Source: Tenacibaculum mesophilum
GTDB taxonomy: Bacteria > Bacteroidota > Bacteroidia > Flavobacteriales > Flavobacteriaceae
DNA length: 64,000 nt
Direction of reading: 5' to 3'
Assembly: GCF_003867075.1 (NCBI RefSeq)
Contig: NZ_CP032544.1
Span: 610,001 to 674,000, forward strand
A program made the position numbers and the translations under genes. The notes beneath the pieces are model-generated. The model made no database searches, was not told the origin of the DNA, and saw only the letters and a program-made list of their open reading frames with translations. How positions within the stretch are numbered: position 1 is the first letter of the stretch; the number at the start of each line of letters is the position of its first letter. Shown piece after piece: positions 1 through 7,703 of the stretch.

Positions 1-753
1 CGTAAATTGTCCAACTGCAACGGCATCAATTAATTTTTGTCGTGTCAGCAATCCTGTACTGACCAATTCTGCATCTAAATAAGCAAATAGAACATATCCG
101 CTTCCATAGAGTAGTGCACCGACTTTAAAAAAAGTCCAAAGAATTTTTAAGGTACTCGTTGATGCTGTTACCTGTAATAAAACAAGTGGAGTGAAACTGT
201 TCAGATTGTTTTTAGAGTTGCAGATGAAATGCCAAACTAAACCGAGAAATCCGCAAGCAAACAACGCCAAAATTTCGTGTACTCCAAGCAAACAGGCAAT
301 CAACGTCAATGTTCCTAAAATTCCGAGTTCCACATTTTTGAGTGCTTTTTTTCCAAGGCGGTAAACTGCCCCGAGAATAATGGCAATTACTGCTGGCTTT
401 ATTCCATGAATGAAAGGTTCAACTTTTGGGAATTGTCCGTATTGTTGATAAAGCCAAGCAAAAAACATTGTGATGACAACCGCAGGAAAAACAAAACAAA
501 CACCTGCAACTATCAATCCTTTCCAACCTGCTCTTTCGTGTCCGCAGTGCATTGTCATTTCGGTTGAGTTGGGGCCGGGAATAATATTGATCGCACCCAC
601 CAAATCAAGAAAATGCTGTTGGCTCATCCATTTTCTTTTTTTCACGACTTCATCTTCCATCATTGCGATATGAGCCGCAGGACCGCCAAAAGCAATGCTA
701 CCTAATTTGAAAAAGAGTTTTGCGACTTCTATTAAAGTACCTTTTGTTTCCAT
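1..753 (-). CDS. chrA: Chromate transporter ChrA, N-terminal part (runs off window)
   Basis: Inner-membrane transporter of the CHR family, which exports chromate or related oxyanions. The frame is open from the ATG at 753 to the window edge, giving 251 residues with no stop, so the C-terminal half lies outside. The start reads METKGTLIEVAKLFFKLGSI, followed by FGGPAAHIAMMEDEV and by NIIPGPNSTEM, the Gly/Pro-rich signatures of the family; several hydrophobic segments follow. The first 22 bases overlap the end of the upstream PAP2 gene, so it is probably the last gene of the minus-strand operon that starts near 3694. Substrate is inferred from the family only; many CHR proteins have no proven role in chromate resistance. 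Confidence 0.88.
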   Translation of the reverse strand, partial: METKGTLIEVAKLFFKLGSIAFGGPAAHIAMMEDEVVKKRKWMSQQHFLDLVGAINIIPGPNSTEMTMHCGHERAGWKGLIVAGVCFVFPAVVITMFFAWLYQQYGQFPKVEPFIHGIKPAVIAIILGAVYRLGKKALKNVELGILGTLTLIACLLGVHEILALFACGFLGLVWHFICNSKNNLNSFTPLVLLQVTASTSTLKILWTFFKVGALLYGSGYVLFAYLDAELVSTGLLTRQKLIDAVAVGQFT

Positions 754-1280
754 TTTGTTATAGTAAAATTTTTAAATATTATAGTAACAACAAATGCTAT
801 AATTATTGATATTATAACATCTGTTGGGAAATGAACTCCTAAAGCCAATCTGGAATAAGCTACTAATAACGCCCAAACTAAAACAGGTAAATAGTAAAGT
901 CTTTTTAGGTTTGAAAATAGCAAGCCGAAAGATAATATAAATGCTATAACAGTATGTCCTGAGGGGAAAGATGGACTATTTGCTATTGATAAATTTACTA
1001 TGTCACCATACAAATCAAAAGGTCTTGTTCTGTGTATAGCATATTTTAATGAAATAACAATTAGCGTTGCAGTTGAAAGCATAAGGAGTAATTTCAAAAA
1101 AATGTCTTTTGCATTTTCCGATTTCTTGAAAAAGACAAACCATCCTAAACAAAAAATAATACCGATTGCTATGAGATAGGCCGTTTTTGAAATCCAAAGT
1201 AATGTTGAGTCGAATAGTTCAATTCGATTATTATGAATCAAGCGCAGTAAAAAAATATCCACTTCTATCTGTTTGCCCAT
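732..1280 (-). CDS. PAP2-family membrane phosphatase (second copy)
   Basis: Membrane phosphatase of the type 2 phosphatidic acid phosphatase superfamily, acting on lipid phosphates or undecaprenyl pyrophosphate. All three catalytic motifs are present in 182 residues: K79 to RP at 86-87 (KX6RP), PSGH at 106-109, and S143-R144 to H150 and D154 (SRX5HX3D). Hydrophobic segments surround them. It overlaps the DoxX gene upstream by 16 bases and chrA downstream by 22, which indicates translational coupling. A second PAP2 gene lies two genes upstream in the same operon; the two share motifs but little other sequence, so this is not a recent duplication. Confidence 0.85.
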   Translation of the reverse strand: MGKQIEVDIFLLRLIHNNRIELFDSTLLWISKTAYLIAIGIIFCLGWFVFFKKSENAKDIFLKLLLMLSTATLIVISLKYAIHRTRPFDLYGDIVNLSIANSPSFPSGHTVIAFILSFGLLFSNLKRLYYLPVLVWALLVAYSRLALGVHFPTDVIISIIIAFVVTIIFKNFTITKWKQKVL

Positions 1281-1744
1281 TTCTTACTTTGAAAATAATT
1301 ATCAAACGACCATTTTCCTGCCCCTTTGATAAGCAAAAACAAACTTCCAAACCACATAGCAAAATCGGTACGCATTTCGTGAGTCATACTCCAAAATCCA
1401 TAACTGTTTAGTTCCCGAAGGTTGAATGGCCCAAAACTCTCTCCAAAGGCAATGGGAATTTTAGTTACGACAATGGCAACCGTCATATTGATAAGCATTG
1501 CTAAAGAAGCTCCCCGTGTCAATAGCCCCATCAGTAAAAGAATGCCACAAGCTATTTCAAATACACCAACAAAATTTCCGAAAAACTCCGGGTTTGGAAA
1601 ACCCATTTTAACAAACCTTCCTGCACCACGAGTAGCGGGATACATAAATTTTTGAATGCCTTCTGAAAGGAAAACTGAACCGACCATTAAGCGTATGATG
1701 ATGGTGGTTTTAGAATGGTCTGAACTAATTATTTTTTGAAACAT
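1265..1744 (-). CDS. DoxX-family membrane protein
   Basis: Small four-helix membrane protein of the DoxX family, 159 residues. The signature is an arginine helix (IIIRLMVGSVFLSEGIQKF) followed by GAGRFVKMGFPNPEFFGNFV, then ACGILLLMGLLTR. DoxX relatives occur as subunits of quinone-linked enzymes or as membrane partners of redox proteins; no specific reaction can be assigned. It sits one base after the upstream PAP2 stop and overlaps the next PAP2 gene, so it belongs to the tightly packed operon. Its partner may be the CxxCH protein of the same operon, but that is inference. Confidence 0.85.
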   Translation of the reverse strand: MFQKIISSDHSKTTIIIRLMVGSVFLSEGIQKFMYPATRGAGRFVKMGFPNPEFFGNFVGVFEIACGILLLMGLLTRGASLAMLINMTVAIVVTKIPIAFGESFGPFNLRELNSYGFWSMTHEMRTDFAMWFGSLFLLIKGAGKWSFDNYFQSKKWANR

Positions 1745-1745
1745 T

Positions 1746-2324
1746 TCAAGTTATTTTTTCAATCAAAATAGGATTATATGCTTTGTAAATTCGAGCTACT
1801 GTCCAAGCGATAGGTAGGCTTAAAATAGCTGGTACTATTATATCCATTGGATAATGAACACCAAGGTAAACTCTACTGACACTTACAAAAATTGCCCAAG
1901 GAATAAGTATAAATGGTAGCCATTTTAGCTTGTTCTGGGCTACTAAAGTCAAGTAGAACGCTAATGAAAATACATTAGCTGCGTGAGATGAAATAAAGCC
2001 AAACTTTCCTCCTTTATAGTCATTTACAAAATGAAGTTGTCCTGCTAAATCAGGATTATGACTTGGTCTCAATCTTTCGAAAAGTGGTTTAAAAAGTCCT
2101 GAAGCTAACTGGTCGCTAATAGTTATGAGCAAGACAATTAACAAAATCATTAGGGTAGAGTTCTTTTTATACTTCCATATAAGCAGTAATGTCAGTAGAA
2201 AATAAAACGGTAACCAAGTAAATTTACTGGTAGCAAACCACATTATATCATCCCAAAATTTATTGTGATTACCATTTAACCATAACAGAATATCAATATC
2301 GAACTGTTTGATAAGTTCTATCAT
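1746..2324 (-). CDS. PAP2-family membrane phosphatase (first copy)
   Basis: A 192-residue integral membrane phosphatase. The PAP2 motifs are complete: K79 to RP at 86-87, SSH at 112-114, and S150-R151 to H157 and D161. The N-terminus (around LWLNGNHNKFWDDIMWFAT) resembles flavobacterial undecaprenyl-diphosphatase-like PAP2 proteins, so lipid-carrier recycling is a reasonable guess. Its ATG overlaps the stop of the preceding CxxCH protein gene in an ATGA arrangement (2321-2324), a sign of coupled translation. Confidence 0.86.
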   Translation of the reverse strand: MIELIKQFDIDILLWLNGNHNKFWDDIMWFATSKFTWLPFYFLLTLLLIWKYKKNSTLMILLIVLLITISDQLASGLFKPLFERLRPSHNPDLAGQLHFVNDYKGGKFGFISSHAANVFSLAFYLTLVAQNKLKWLPFILIPWAIFVSVSRVYLGVHYPMDIIVPAILSLPIAWTVARIYKAYNPILIEKIT

Positions 2325-2800
2325 TGCTTCCTAATAGGTGATTGTCTGTAAAGAGGTTTCTTTACTGTAAAATGAGGTGCTTTTTCCATTGCGTGGCAAC
2401 TGATACAACTGTTAGTCAGCATTTGGAAGTTATTGTTGAATACCACCGTATCTCTTTTTTCAAGTGCTTTTTGCATTTCTGTAAGTGTTACGGTTAAGAA
2501 ATGCTCTGCGGATTTTGCACGTTTGGGTCTTCTTTCCAAACCACGCTCAATCGCTTTACGGATTTTTTCTATTTGATAGTTGGCATATTCCCAATTCTCA
2601 TCTTGTCCTGCCCAATAGAGTTCCTGATAGCGGTAGCCTGTTTCCACCATTGACATATCAAAACCCCTGAATTGGTTTTCAATGGTTTCTAATTTTTTCT
2701 GTCCCGTTCCTTTTATCCATTTGCCTTGGGCATTTTGCTCTTGATTGTTTCCACAAGAACTAAGCAAAAGCAAAGCGATAATTGATATTGACCATTTCAT
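2321..2800 (-). CDS. CxxCH lipoprotein (c-type cytochrome-like)
   Basis: Predicted lipoprotein with one haem-binding motif near the C-terminus, CISCH followed by AMEKAPHFTVKKP. I start it at the ATG at 2800, which gives MKWSISIIALLLLSSCGNN, a typical lipoprotein signal with lipobox LSSC; a start 36 bases further upstream would place extra residues before the signal peptide. The mature part is mostly helical and charged. It is probably a small periplasmic or membrane-anchored electron carrier. A classical distal haem ligand cannot be identified with certainty. The stop overlaps the next gene (ATGA). Confidence 0.72.
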   Translation of the reverse strand: MKWSISIIALLLLSSCGNNQEQNAQGKWIKGTGQKKLETIENQFRGFDMSMVETGYRYQELYWAGQDENWEYANYQIEKIRKAIERGLERRPKRAKSAEHFLTVTLTEMQKALEKRDTVVFNNNFQMLTNSCISCHAMEKAPHFTVKKPLYRQSPIRKQ

Positions 2801-2875
2801 ATTTTGTGATTTTAATGCTGTAAAATTATACAACACATAACCAATAATGTGGTCTATTTGAAAAAAGAATGGTAT

Positions 2876-3694
2876 TTATCTGTTGTTGTTTCTAAAGCCC
2901 ACTGGAGTTTGGTCAACGTGTCGTTTGAAGTATTTTGAAAAATGGGAATTGTCCTTGAAATCAAGTCTGTGGGCAATCTCGCTTACGGTAATGTCTGTGT
3001 AAAGCAAAAGCCTTTTTGCTTCATTGATAATGTGTTCTGAAAGTATCTCAGCAGAAGATTGTCCTGTTTCTTTTCTGCAAGTTGCATTTAGGTTTTGCGC
3101 AGTGGTGTTTAACAATTTGGCATAATGGTTTACCTTATTTTTGAGTCCATCGTCTTTGCTCAAAAGGGCAGTGAATTTTTGAAAGATTGTACCGTTACCG
3201 TTTTTAAAAGTTTTTGGTGTTGCCGATTCAAGAAATTTTGCCAAAAGTGCTTTTAACAGTCCGTCTATTATTGGTTGATTTAGCTTTTTATTTTCTTGAT
3301 GTTCGTTTAGTAAAATGTTGAAAATGTCAATTGCAATATTGTCTTTGGGAAAAAGACAAGTTTGTGCACTCAATTCTGAAATCAGGCGTTTGATATCTTT
3401 GTCCAAACAGTTGTCGATAAAGGATTTTTTGATGATGAGTACAAAGCCTTTGGGTTCTGTTTTGATGTCCCAAAAATGTACCTGCTCTTTACGGATTGTG
3501 AAAATAACAGGTGGTTTTATTTCATATTCTTTGGTGTCAATAGTGTGGGAACCTTTTCCTTTAGTCAGATAGATAATTTCAAAATAACTGTTGTGTTTGT
3601 GTGGAGATGTTTTTCTAATGTGCCGTCTGAACGGAGCAATTTTTAATCCTTCGGTTTGTCTGGTTTTGTCTTTTATTTCGAGTTCTGCTTTCAT
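2876..3694 (-). CDS. AraC-family transcriptional regulator
   Basis: A 272-residue regulator with an N-terminal cupin-like ligand domain (HKHNSYFEIIYLTKGKGSH, about residues 32-50) and a C-terminal double helix-turn-helix of the AraC type (ITVSEIAHRLDFKDNSHFSK, then RHVDQTPVGFR). It lies 75 bases upstream of the operon 2800 to 1 and on the same strand, so it is a likely local regulator of that operon. The ligand is unknown. The coding sequence is clearly less A+T-rich than genes to its right. Confidence 0.9.
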   Translation of the reverse strand: MKAELEIKDKTRQTEGLKIAPFRRHIRKTSPHKHNSYFEIIYLTKGKGSHTIDTKEYEIKPPVIFTIRKEQVHFWDIKTEPKGFVLIIKKSFIDNCLDKDIKRLISELSAQTCLFPKDNIAIDIFNILLNEHQENKKLNQPIIDGLLKALLAKFLESATPKTFKNGNGTIFQKFTALLSKDDGLKNKVNHYAKLLNTTAQNLNATCRKETGQSSAEILSEHIINEAKRLLLYTDITVSEIAHRLDFKDNSHFSKYFKRHVDQTPVGFRNNNR

Positions 3695-4077
3695 TTATTG
3701 TATTGCTGTCCGTTCGGTGGCAAAAATTAGGCTCTTTTGGTTTTTTCAGCGTTGGCTTTGTGTTGGCAAAAACTAAATGTGCCTAATGTGCGGCTGATTT
3801 TTTACATTACCTACAACTTGTTTATATAGATATAAAATACATCGTTATACAACTAAAAAGGAGATATAAGAGTACTTTACTGTTCTTTATTTTTGTTGCT
3901 AAGCTTTCTTGTTTAGTAAATGAAAAAAGGAAGTCTGTAGCAATTTTTATTCTCTTTATTAAGCGTTAGCCAAGATAAAACAAAATAAAAAACCATACAA
4001 AAATGTACGGTTGAAATGATGTTTTTGACTTTGAAAGATAAGTAATGATGAACCTCTCAGTGATTGTGTGTGTTTTG
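3695..4077. other. 383-bp gene-free region with a copy of the trmH 3' flank
   Basis: No gene was found. 3695-3790 is the AraC upstream region and includes G+C-richer sequence. From about 3895 to 4044 the DNA closely matches 7731-7867, the region just downstream of the trmH-type methyltransferase gene, including its terminator hairpin and a CGTTAGCC core (3964-3971). The left part (3795-3894) is A+T-rich with no clear signal. Confidence 0.75.
3895..4044. repeat. Duplicated trmH downstream segment, copy 1
   Basis: About 140-150 bp that aligns with 7731-7867 with few differences and one small length change. The matching parts are the TTGCTAAGC start, AAGTCTGTAGCAA, the core GCGTTAGCCAAGATAAAAC, and a hairpin (3991-4012) with arms AACCATACA and TGTACGGTT. 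The match ends at GATAAGTAA, just outside the methyltransferase coding region. The two copies bracket the small-gene and IS110 region. Confidence 0.8.
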
Positions 4078-4512
4078 TTATATGTGGTTGTTTTTTAGTT
4101 CTTTAATCTTTAATGTTCTATTTGTTATAATTCCAACGTAAGAGGTCAAAACTATAATCAATGATAAAATTATTTGCCAAGACTCTGATTTAGGAAAATC
4201 AAATAATAATTCGAATTGTGGGATTTGAATTATAGCCAGAATTATTATGAGAGTTGAGAATATTAGTAATGATTTCAGATTCCGAGCTATTGATGTTGGT
4301 TTATATCCAATTAATATTTCTTTTGCGTAGAATATAAGCAGCCCAATTGTCAAAATATTCGGTATAAGTAAATTCCAAGAGCTGTATTGACCGGTTTCAA
4401 TATTTCCGAAAGTCAAATAAATAAAGGTTAACCAACCAAAAATATAGATTGTAAATAAAGTCAATCCAATCCATAATAGTTTAAATAATATCTCTGGTTT
4501 CCTATTTTTCAT
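4078..4512 (-). CDS. Hypothetical four-helix membrane protein
   Basis: A 144-residue protein I do not recognise. It has about four hydrophobic segments: residues roughly 9-34 (LFKLLWIGLTLFTIYIFGWL), 48-63, 82-99 and 113-130, with short charged loops and a lysine-rich tail. No signal peptide cleavage site or catalytic motif is visible. It is the leftmost of four small minus-strand genes, each followed by a related spacer, which suggests an accessory cassette rather than an operon with the AraC cluster. Confidence 0.6.
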   Translation of the reverse strand: MKNRKPEILFKLLWIGLTLFTIYIFGWLTFIYLTFGNIETGQYSSWNLLIPNILTIGLLIFYAKEILIGYKPTSIARNLKSLLIFSTLIIILAIIQIPQFELLFDFPKSESWQIILSLIIVLTSYVGIITNRTLKIKELKNNHI

Positions 4513-4684
4513 TTTCTCTAATTTTACACAACAAGCTTGACTATAAGTAGTTGTGTTGTGTTACTTTTAACTCAGTAAGTACACACACCAAACTGAAAAT
4601 CCGTGAAAATTTTCAGAAGTAGGAGTGAACAAGTAATTATTTTTACACATTTATATATATCACTTTTATCTTATTAATCTAGAT
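4513..4684. repeat. Cassette spacer related to 7076-7151
   Basis: Non-coding spacer between two small minus-strand genes. CTATAAGTAGTTG (from 4541) and CAGAAGTAGG plus GAACAAGTAATTATT (4614-4642) match CTATGAGTAGTTG and the end of the spacer at 7092-7153. It contains a local inverted repeat with arms CTGAAAAT and ATTTTCAG. This is direct sequence similarity between two spacers next to unrelated genes; function is inferred (recombination site-like). Confidence 0.55.
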
Positions 4685-5014
4685 TCAAATAATTGATAAA
4701 ATAGCTATTATTAAAAAAATCGAATATCCTATAATTGAAATAATATATTTATAATCTTTTTTTTCTTTTTTAACGATACTTAAAGCTGTTAACATTACTC
4801 CTGATATTAGAAAAATATTAGTTAAAATAACTATTATGGACAAAATTAAATCAGAGTTATTTGTTGTTTTTTCGGAATCTTCTAATTTTAGGGTTGTTGA
4901 AGTTGTAATGATATAAGCAATCAAAAAGTTTAATGAAATAAGGTAAATTAGAAACCGAAAAGACCAAGTTCTATAATTGGTTGTTTTATTAAGTATTGTT
5001 TGAGTAGATTCCAT
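4685..5014 (-). CDS. Hypothetical three-helix membrane protein
   Basis: A 109-residue protein of unknown function with three hydrophobic segments (about residues 18-38, 57-80 and 91-109) and a short polar stretch with EDSEKTTNN between the first two. The C-terminus ends inside a hydrophobic helix. It is very A+T-rich and sits between two structured spacers. There is no recognisable family. Confidence 0.55.
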   Translation of the reverse strand: MESTQTILNKTTNYRTWSFRFLIYLISLNFLIAYIITTSTTLKLEDSEKTTNNSDLILSIIVILTNIFLISGVMLTALSIVKKEKKDYKYIISIIGYSIFLIIAILSII

Positions 5015-5087
5015 TAATTTGTTTTTTTATAGAGTGATATAGTAAACACTATATTATTAATTCAATTAGTTTGATTTTTAACTTGTA

Positions 5088-5196
5088 TATAGCGGTCTAG
5101 TATAACCGTCAGTTACGGATTAATACGCGTCAATTTTCGGTTAAAGACAGACCTTTTTTAGATTTACTTACTTTAATTTTTGCACTTAAACCGCTA
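5088..5196. repeat. Nested inverted-repeat spacer (TAGCGGT/ACCGCTA)
   Basis: Outer arms TAGCGGT (5090-5096) and ACCGCTA (5190-5196) enclose a nested hairpin: GGTCT (5094-5098) with AGACC (5149-5153), and TAACCG (5103-5108) with CGGTTA (5138-5143). AGACC is followed by a T-run. No plus-strand gene precedes it, so it is not an obvious terminator; it fits the palindromic spacers of this region. Confidence 0.6.
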
Positions 5197-5256
5197 TTAC
5201 TTATACACATCTTAAGTTAGCAATTGTTTAAATTTAGTAATAAAAACCAGAAAGAA

Positions 5257-5400
5257 AAAAGCGTAGAGTAAGGTTATGATATACGTTGAAACCTAGATTT
5301 CGTCAACATTGATAATCCCTACGCTTTTACTACTTCGAATTCGTTCAGTTCTGTGAGACCAAGATCTCGATTTCAAGTTGTTTAATTGATAGTAGTTATT
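5257..5400 (+). ncRNA. Candidate IS110 bridge RNA (structured 5' non-coding end)
   Basis: Arms AAAAGCGTAG (5257-5266) and CTACGCTTTT (5319-5328) form a perfect 10-bp stem. Inside are GGTTAT (5271-5276) opposite ATAATCC (5312-5318, one bulge) and GTTGA (5285-5289) with TCAAC (5303-5307). Further on, GAGA and TCTC close a small hairpin near 5355-5368. IS110-group elements are known to encode a bridge RNA in this end that guides target and donor choice. The assignment rests on position and fold; it is inference. Confidence 0.5.
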
Positions 5401-5422
5401 TTCTTTCCAATCCTTTTTTCTT

Positions 5423-6388
5423 ATGAGTAAAAATAAACAATTTTTAGGAATCGATGTAAGTAAAGACGTTTTAGATGTATATGATTATCAAGGAAATTGG
5501 TATCAGTTTAAAAATGATGCATCAGGTTTTAAAGAGCTGTTGTTAATCACAACTGATTTAACACATTGTATAATGGAAGCTACAGGATATTATCATGTAC
5601 GCTTAGCTTATTTTTTAACAGAAAAAGGAGTTTTGTTATCGGTAGAAAATCCGTTGAAGGTTAAGCGTTTTATTCAGATGAATTTATCAAAAGTAAAGAC
5701 GGATAAGAGTGATGCAAAGCAGTTATATAATTATGGCGTAAGTCAATCTCCTTCTATATGGAAAGGAGATAGTAAGGAACAACAAGAATGTTTACAAATA
5801 GTACGTTTGTTGAGTGTTTATACGAAACAATCTACTCAATTAAAGAACAAGCTTCATGGCGAATCAGTATTAGGAACTCCCTCAAAATTGGTAGTTAATT
5901 CCTTAAAAAGGCAGCTGAAAAACATACAAAAAGAGATAGTTAAATTAGAAGATTTGTTGCTAGAGAACGTAAAAAAGAGTTATCAAGAAGAAATAACTTT
6001 ATTAAAGTCTATTCCAGGAATAGGGGGTAAAACAGCATTAATGTTATTAGTTTTTACCGATGGATTTAAGCGTTTTACTTCAGCAAAAGAGTTGTGTAGT
6101 TACGCAGGTATTACACCCACTATTAGAGAATCAGGCAGTAGTATAAAAGGACGCCCTCGAATAAGTAAAATGGGGAATCCAAAGCTTAGAAATTTATTAT
6201 TTATGTGTAGCTTTAATGCTTGTAAATACAACAAAGCATGTAGAGAACTTTATGACCGAATAGTTGCTAAAGGTAAGAGTAAAAAACTAGCTTTAATAGC
6301 GGTGTGTAATAAGCTACTAAAACAAGCTTTTGCCATTGTAAAGAGTGGTTTGCCTTATGACGCAAATTATAAAAGTACGTTGGTTTAA
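5423..6388 (+). CDS. IS110-family transposase
   Basis: A 321-residue DEDD recombinase. The N-terminal RuvC-like domain shows D11 (FLGIDVSKDVLDVYD), E52 (IMEATGYYH), D94 and D97 (KTDKSDAKQL). The C-terminal transposase domain begins at about residue 195 with SIPGIGGKTALMLLV and contains CSYAGITPTIRESGSSIKGR, including the serine cluster used for strand exchange in this family, then ISKMGNPKLRNLLF. Length and motifs are intact, so the element may be active. It is the only plus-strand gene among minus-strand cassette-like genes. Confidence 0.95.
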   Translation: MSKNKQFLGIDVSKDVLDVYDYQGNWYQFKNDASGFKELLLITTDLTHCIMEATGYYHVRLAYFLTEKGVLLSVENPLKVKRFIQMNLSKVKTDKSDAKQLYNYGVSQSPSIWKGDSKEQQECLQIVRLLSVYTKQSTQLKNKLHGESVLGTPSKLVVNSLKRQLKNIQKEIVKLEDLLLENVKKSYQEEITLLKSIPGIGGKTALMLLVFTDGFKRFTSAKELCSYAGITPTIRESGSSIKGRPRISKMGNPKLRNLLFMCSFNACKYNKACRELYDRIVAKGKSKKLALIAVCNKLLKQAFAIVKSGLPYDANYKSTLV

Positions 6389-6442
6389 AAAAGTATAAAA
6401 TGTACTTGTTTTTTACCTCAGTTCTTTGTTAGGCAACGTTTT

Positions 6443-7057
6443 TTATTTTTTAATCAGTTTAGGAGTCAGAAATAATAATAGCCCAATTGACAAAAAAATC
6501 AATGCTCTTTTTGAAAGTTCTTCAGACTCTTTCATATGGCTATCATTTTCCGATTCATATTTTTGTTTATGTTTAATTGAACTAATAATTTCTTTTGCTG
6601 TTTTAAAGCTTTTACTATCATTATTTGGCAAATCGAAATATTGAATATTTACCCAACCTTTTTTACCCAAACTCTTCATTTCAAATAATGATTTTCCCAT
6701 TATCGAATATTTGGCTAACGAGTAGTTCTCCGATTCTTTAATAATTAGCGTGTCGGCATTTATATCTTTTGTCATTACTTGATTTAGGCTTATCAGAACT
6801 TTTTTAGAACTTTCAAGACCAAATTCAGGTATTTCATAATACTGATATTGGATTTTAGGGAATTTCTCCAAATCAGTTGAATCAGTATAAATTTTTCCTA
6901 CTTCGTGAAAGTTCTTATAATCAAGCTTTCTATCTTGTTCAGTGAAATATTTAAATTCGGTTGAGATGAAAAAAGTCAGATCTCTCAATTCCACTTTATT
7001 TTGTGCGAATGTCAAAACAGGAATTAATAATATTATGACTATAAATATTCTTTTCAT
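6443..7057 (-). CDS. Hypothetical secreted protein with C-terminal membrane anchor
   Basis: A 204-residue protein with a signal peptide (MKRIFIVIILLIPVLTFAQ, probable cleavage after AQ) and a hydrophobic helix at about 184-200 (LIFLSIGLLLFLTPKL). The middle is a soluble domain with conserved-looking strands (IQYQYYEIPEFGLESSK, SLAKYSIMGKSLFEM). No family is recognised; it should be exposed to the periplasm and tethered by its C-terminus. The gene is bracketed by a perfect 10-bp inverted repeat, GTTAGGCAAC at 6428-6437 and GTTGCCTAAC at 7074-7083. Confidence 0.6.
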   Translation of the reverse strand: MKRIFIVIILLIPVLTFAQNKVELRDLTFFISTEFKYFTEQDRKLDYKNFHEVGKIYTDSTDLEKFPKIQYQYYEIPEFGLESSKKVLISLNQVMTKDINADTLIIKESENYSLAKYSIMGKSLFEMKSLGKKGWVNIQYFDLPNNDSKSFKTAKEIISSIKHKQKYESENDSHMKESEELSKRALIFLSIGLLLFLTPKLIKK

Positions 7058-7065
7058 TAGTGATT

Positions 7066-7151
7066 TTTTAAATGTTGCCTAACTGTCTCGGCTATGAGTA
7101 GTTGCTTGAATTTAGCAATAAATTCCAGAAGTAGGCGAGAACAAGTAATTA
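7066..7151. repeat. Cassette spacer with GTTGCCTAAC core
   Basis: Spacer between two unrelated small genes. It holds GTTGCCTAAC (7074-7083), CTATGAGTAGTTG, AATTTAGCAATAAA and GAACAAGTAATTATT. Parts of it recur at 4541-4642 and left of the IS110 element (5216-5253). Read on the minus strand it lies directly after a stop codon and ends in GTTAGGC, which fits the GTTRRRY core of integron attC sites; the opposite core is not clear. Confidence 0.55.
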
Positions 7152-7691
7152 TTAGTTACTGTACTCTTTCCCATTCTCATCAACTAAGAATTCATTAGGA
7201 TTCAATCTAATATATTTAGCCAAGTTTTCAATAGGTTCAGAAAGAGGGATATGAAACCATCCACCATCTTTTGTCTCTTCTAAATCATGATACTTTTTTT
7301 CAAGTTGTTCATGTCTTAAATCATAATCAGTTGGCTCAACATCATTAGTTAAGTAATCAAATTCTTTTTTGTTGTTGTCATAGAATAATAAAGTTTTATC
7401 AATAGCATTAACAGTGTCATGTTCGTTAAATTCAGATAATAACTTTTTAAGTTCTATTAAATCAGGTATTTCATGCGAATAATCTATAAAGAAATTTATT
7501 TGTCCATAACTTTCAATAGTAAATTCAATCTGAATAATTAAGTTACATAGTTGAATTCTTTTATAGTATAAGTCTTTTTTTTGATTTGTTATGTTTGGAT
7601 TTATTTCTACATCCGTGGTTTGTCCAATTAATTGAACTAACCATTTATCATCAGCATTTAAAAAATCTTCTTTTTTTATTTTAGGTCTCAT
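7152..7691 (-). CDS. Hypothetical acidic cytoplasmic protein
   Basis: A 179-residue, highly charged, soluble protein with no signal peptide or membrane segment. It starts MRPKIKKEDFLNADDKWLVQ and contains FFIDYSHEIPDLIELKKLL and a C-terminal stretch with GGWFHIPLSEP and LAKYIRLNPNEFLVDE. Such small acidic proteins are common as immunity or cargo proteins in accessory regions, but nothing in the sequence fixes a function. It is the gene nearest to the trmH-type gene in the cassette-like array, which it shares orientation with. Confidence 0.6.
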   Translation of the reverse strand: MRPKIKKEDFLNADDKWLVQLIGQTTDVEINPNITNQKKDLYYKRIQLCNLIIQIEFTIESYGQINFFIDYSHEIPDLIELKKLLSEFNEHDTVNAIDKTLLFYDNNKKEFDYLTNDVEPTDYDLRHEQLEKKYHDLEETKDGGWFHIPLSEPIENLAKYIRLNPNEFLVDENGKEYSN

Positions 7692-7703
7692 TTTATGGTA
7701 TTG

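Larger units (their letters stand above)
5254..6425 (+). mobile_element. IS110-family insertion sequence (ends approximate)
   Basis: The element comprises a DEDD transposase gene with a long 5' non-coding end (about 170 bp) and a short 3' end, the layout of the IS110 group. The left boundary is placed near 5254 because sequence left of it (ATTTAGTAATAAA, then CCAGAA) matches the spacer at 7111-7130 and the match stops there. The right boundary is not marked; it must lie before GTTAGGCAAC at 6428. No terminal inverted repeats or target duplication were found, as expected for this family. Confidence 0.75.

Noticed and set aside
470..673. Plus-strand frames inside the chromate transporter and other genes
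   Set aside because: They lie fully within longer genes on the opposite strand and show no family features.
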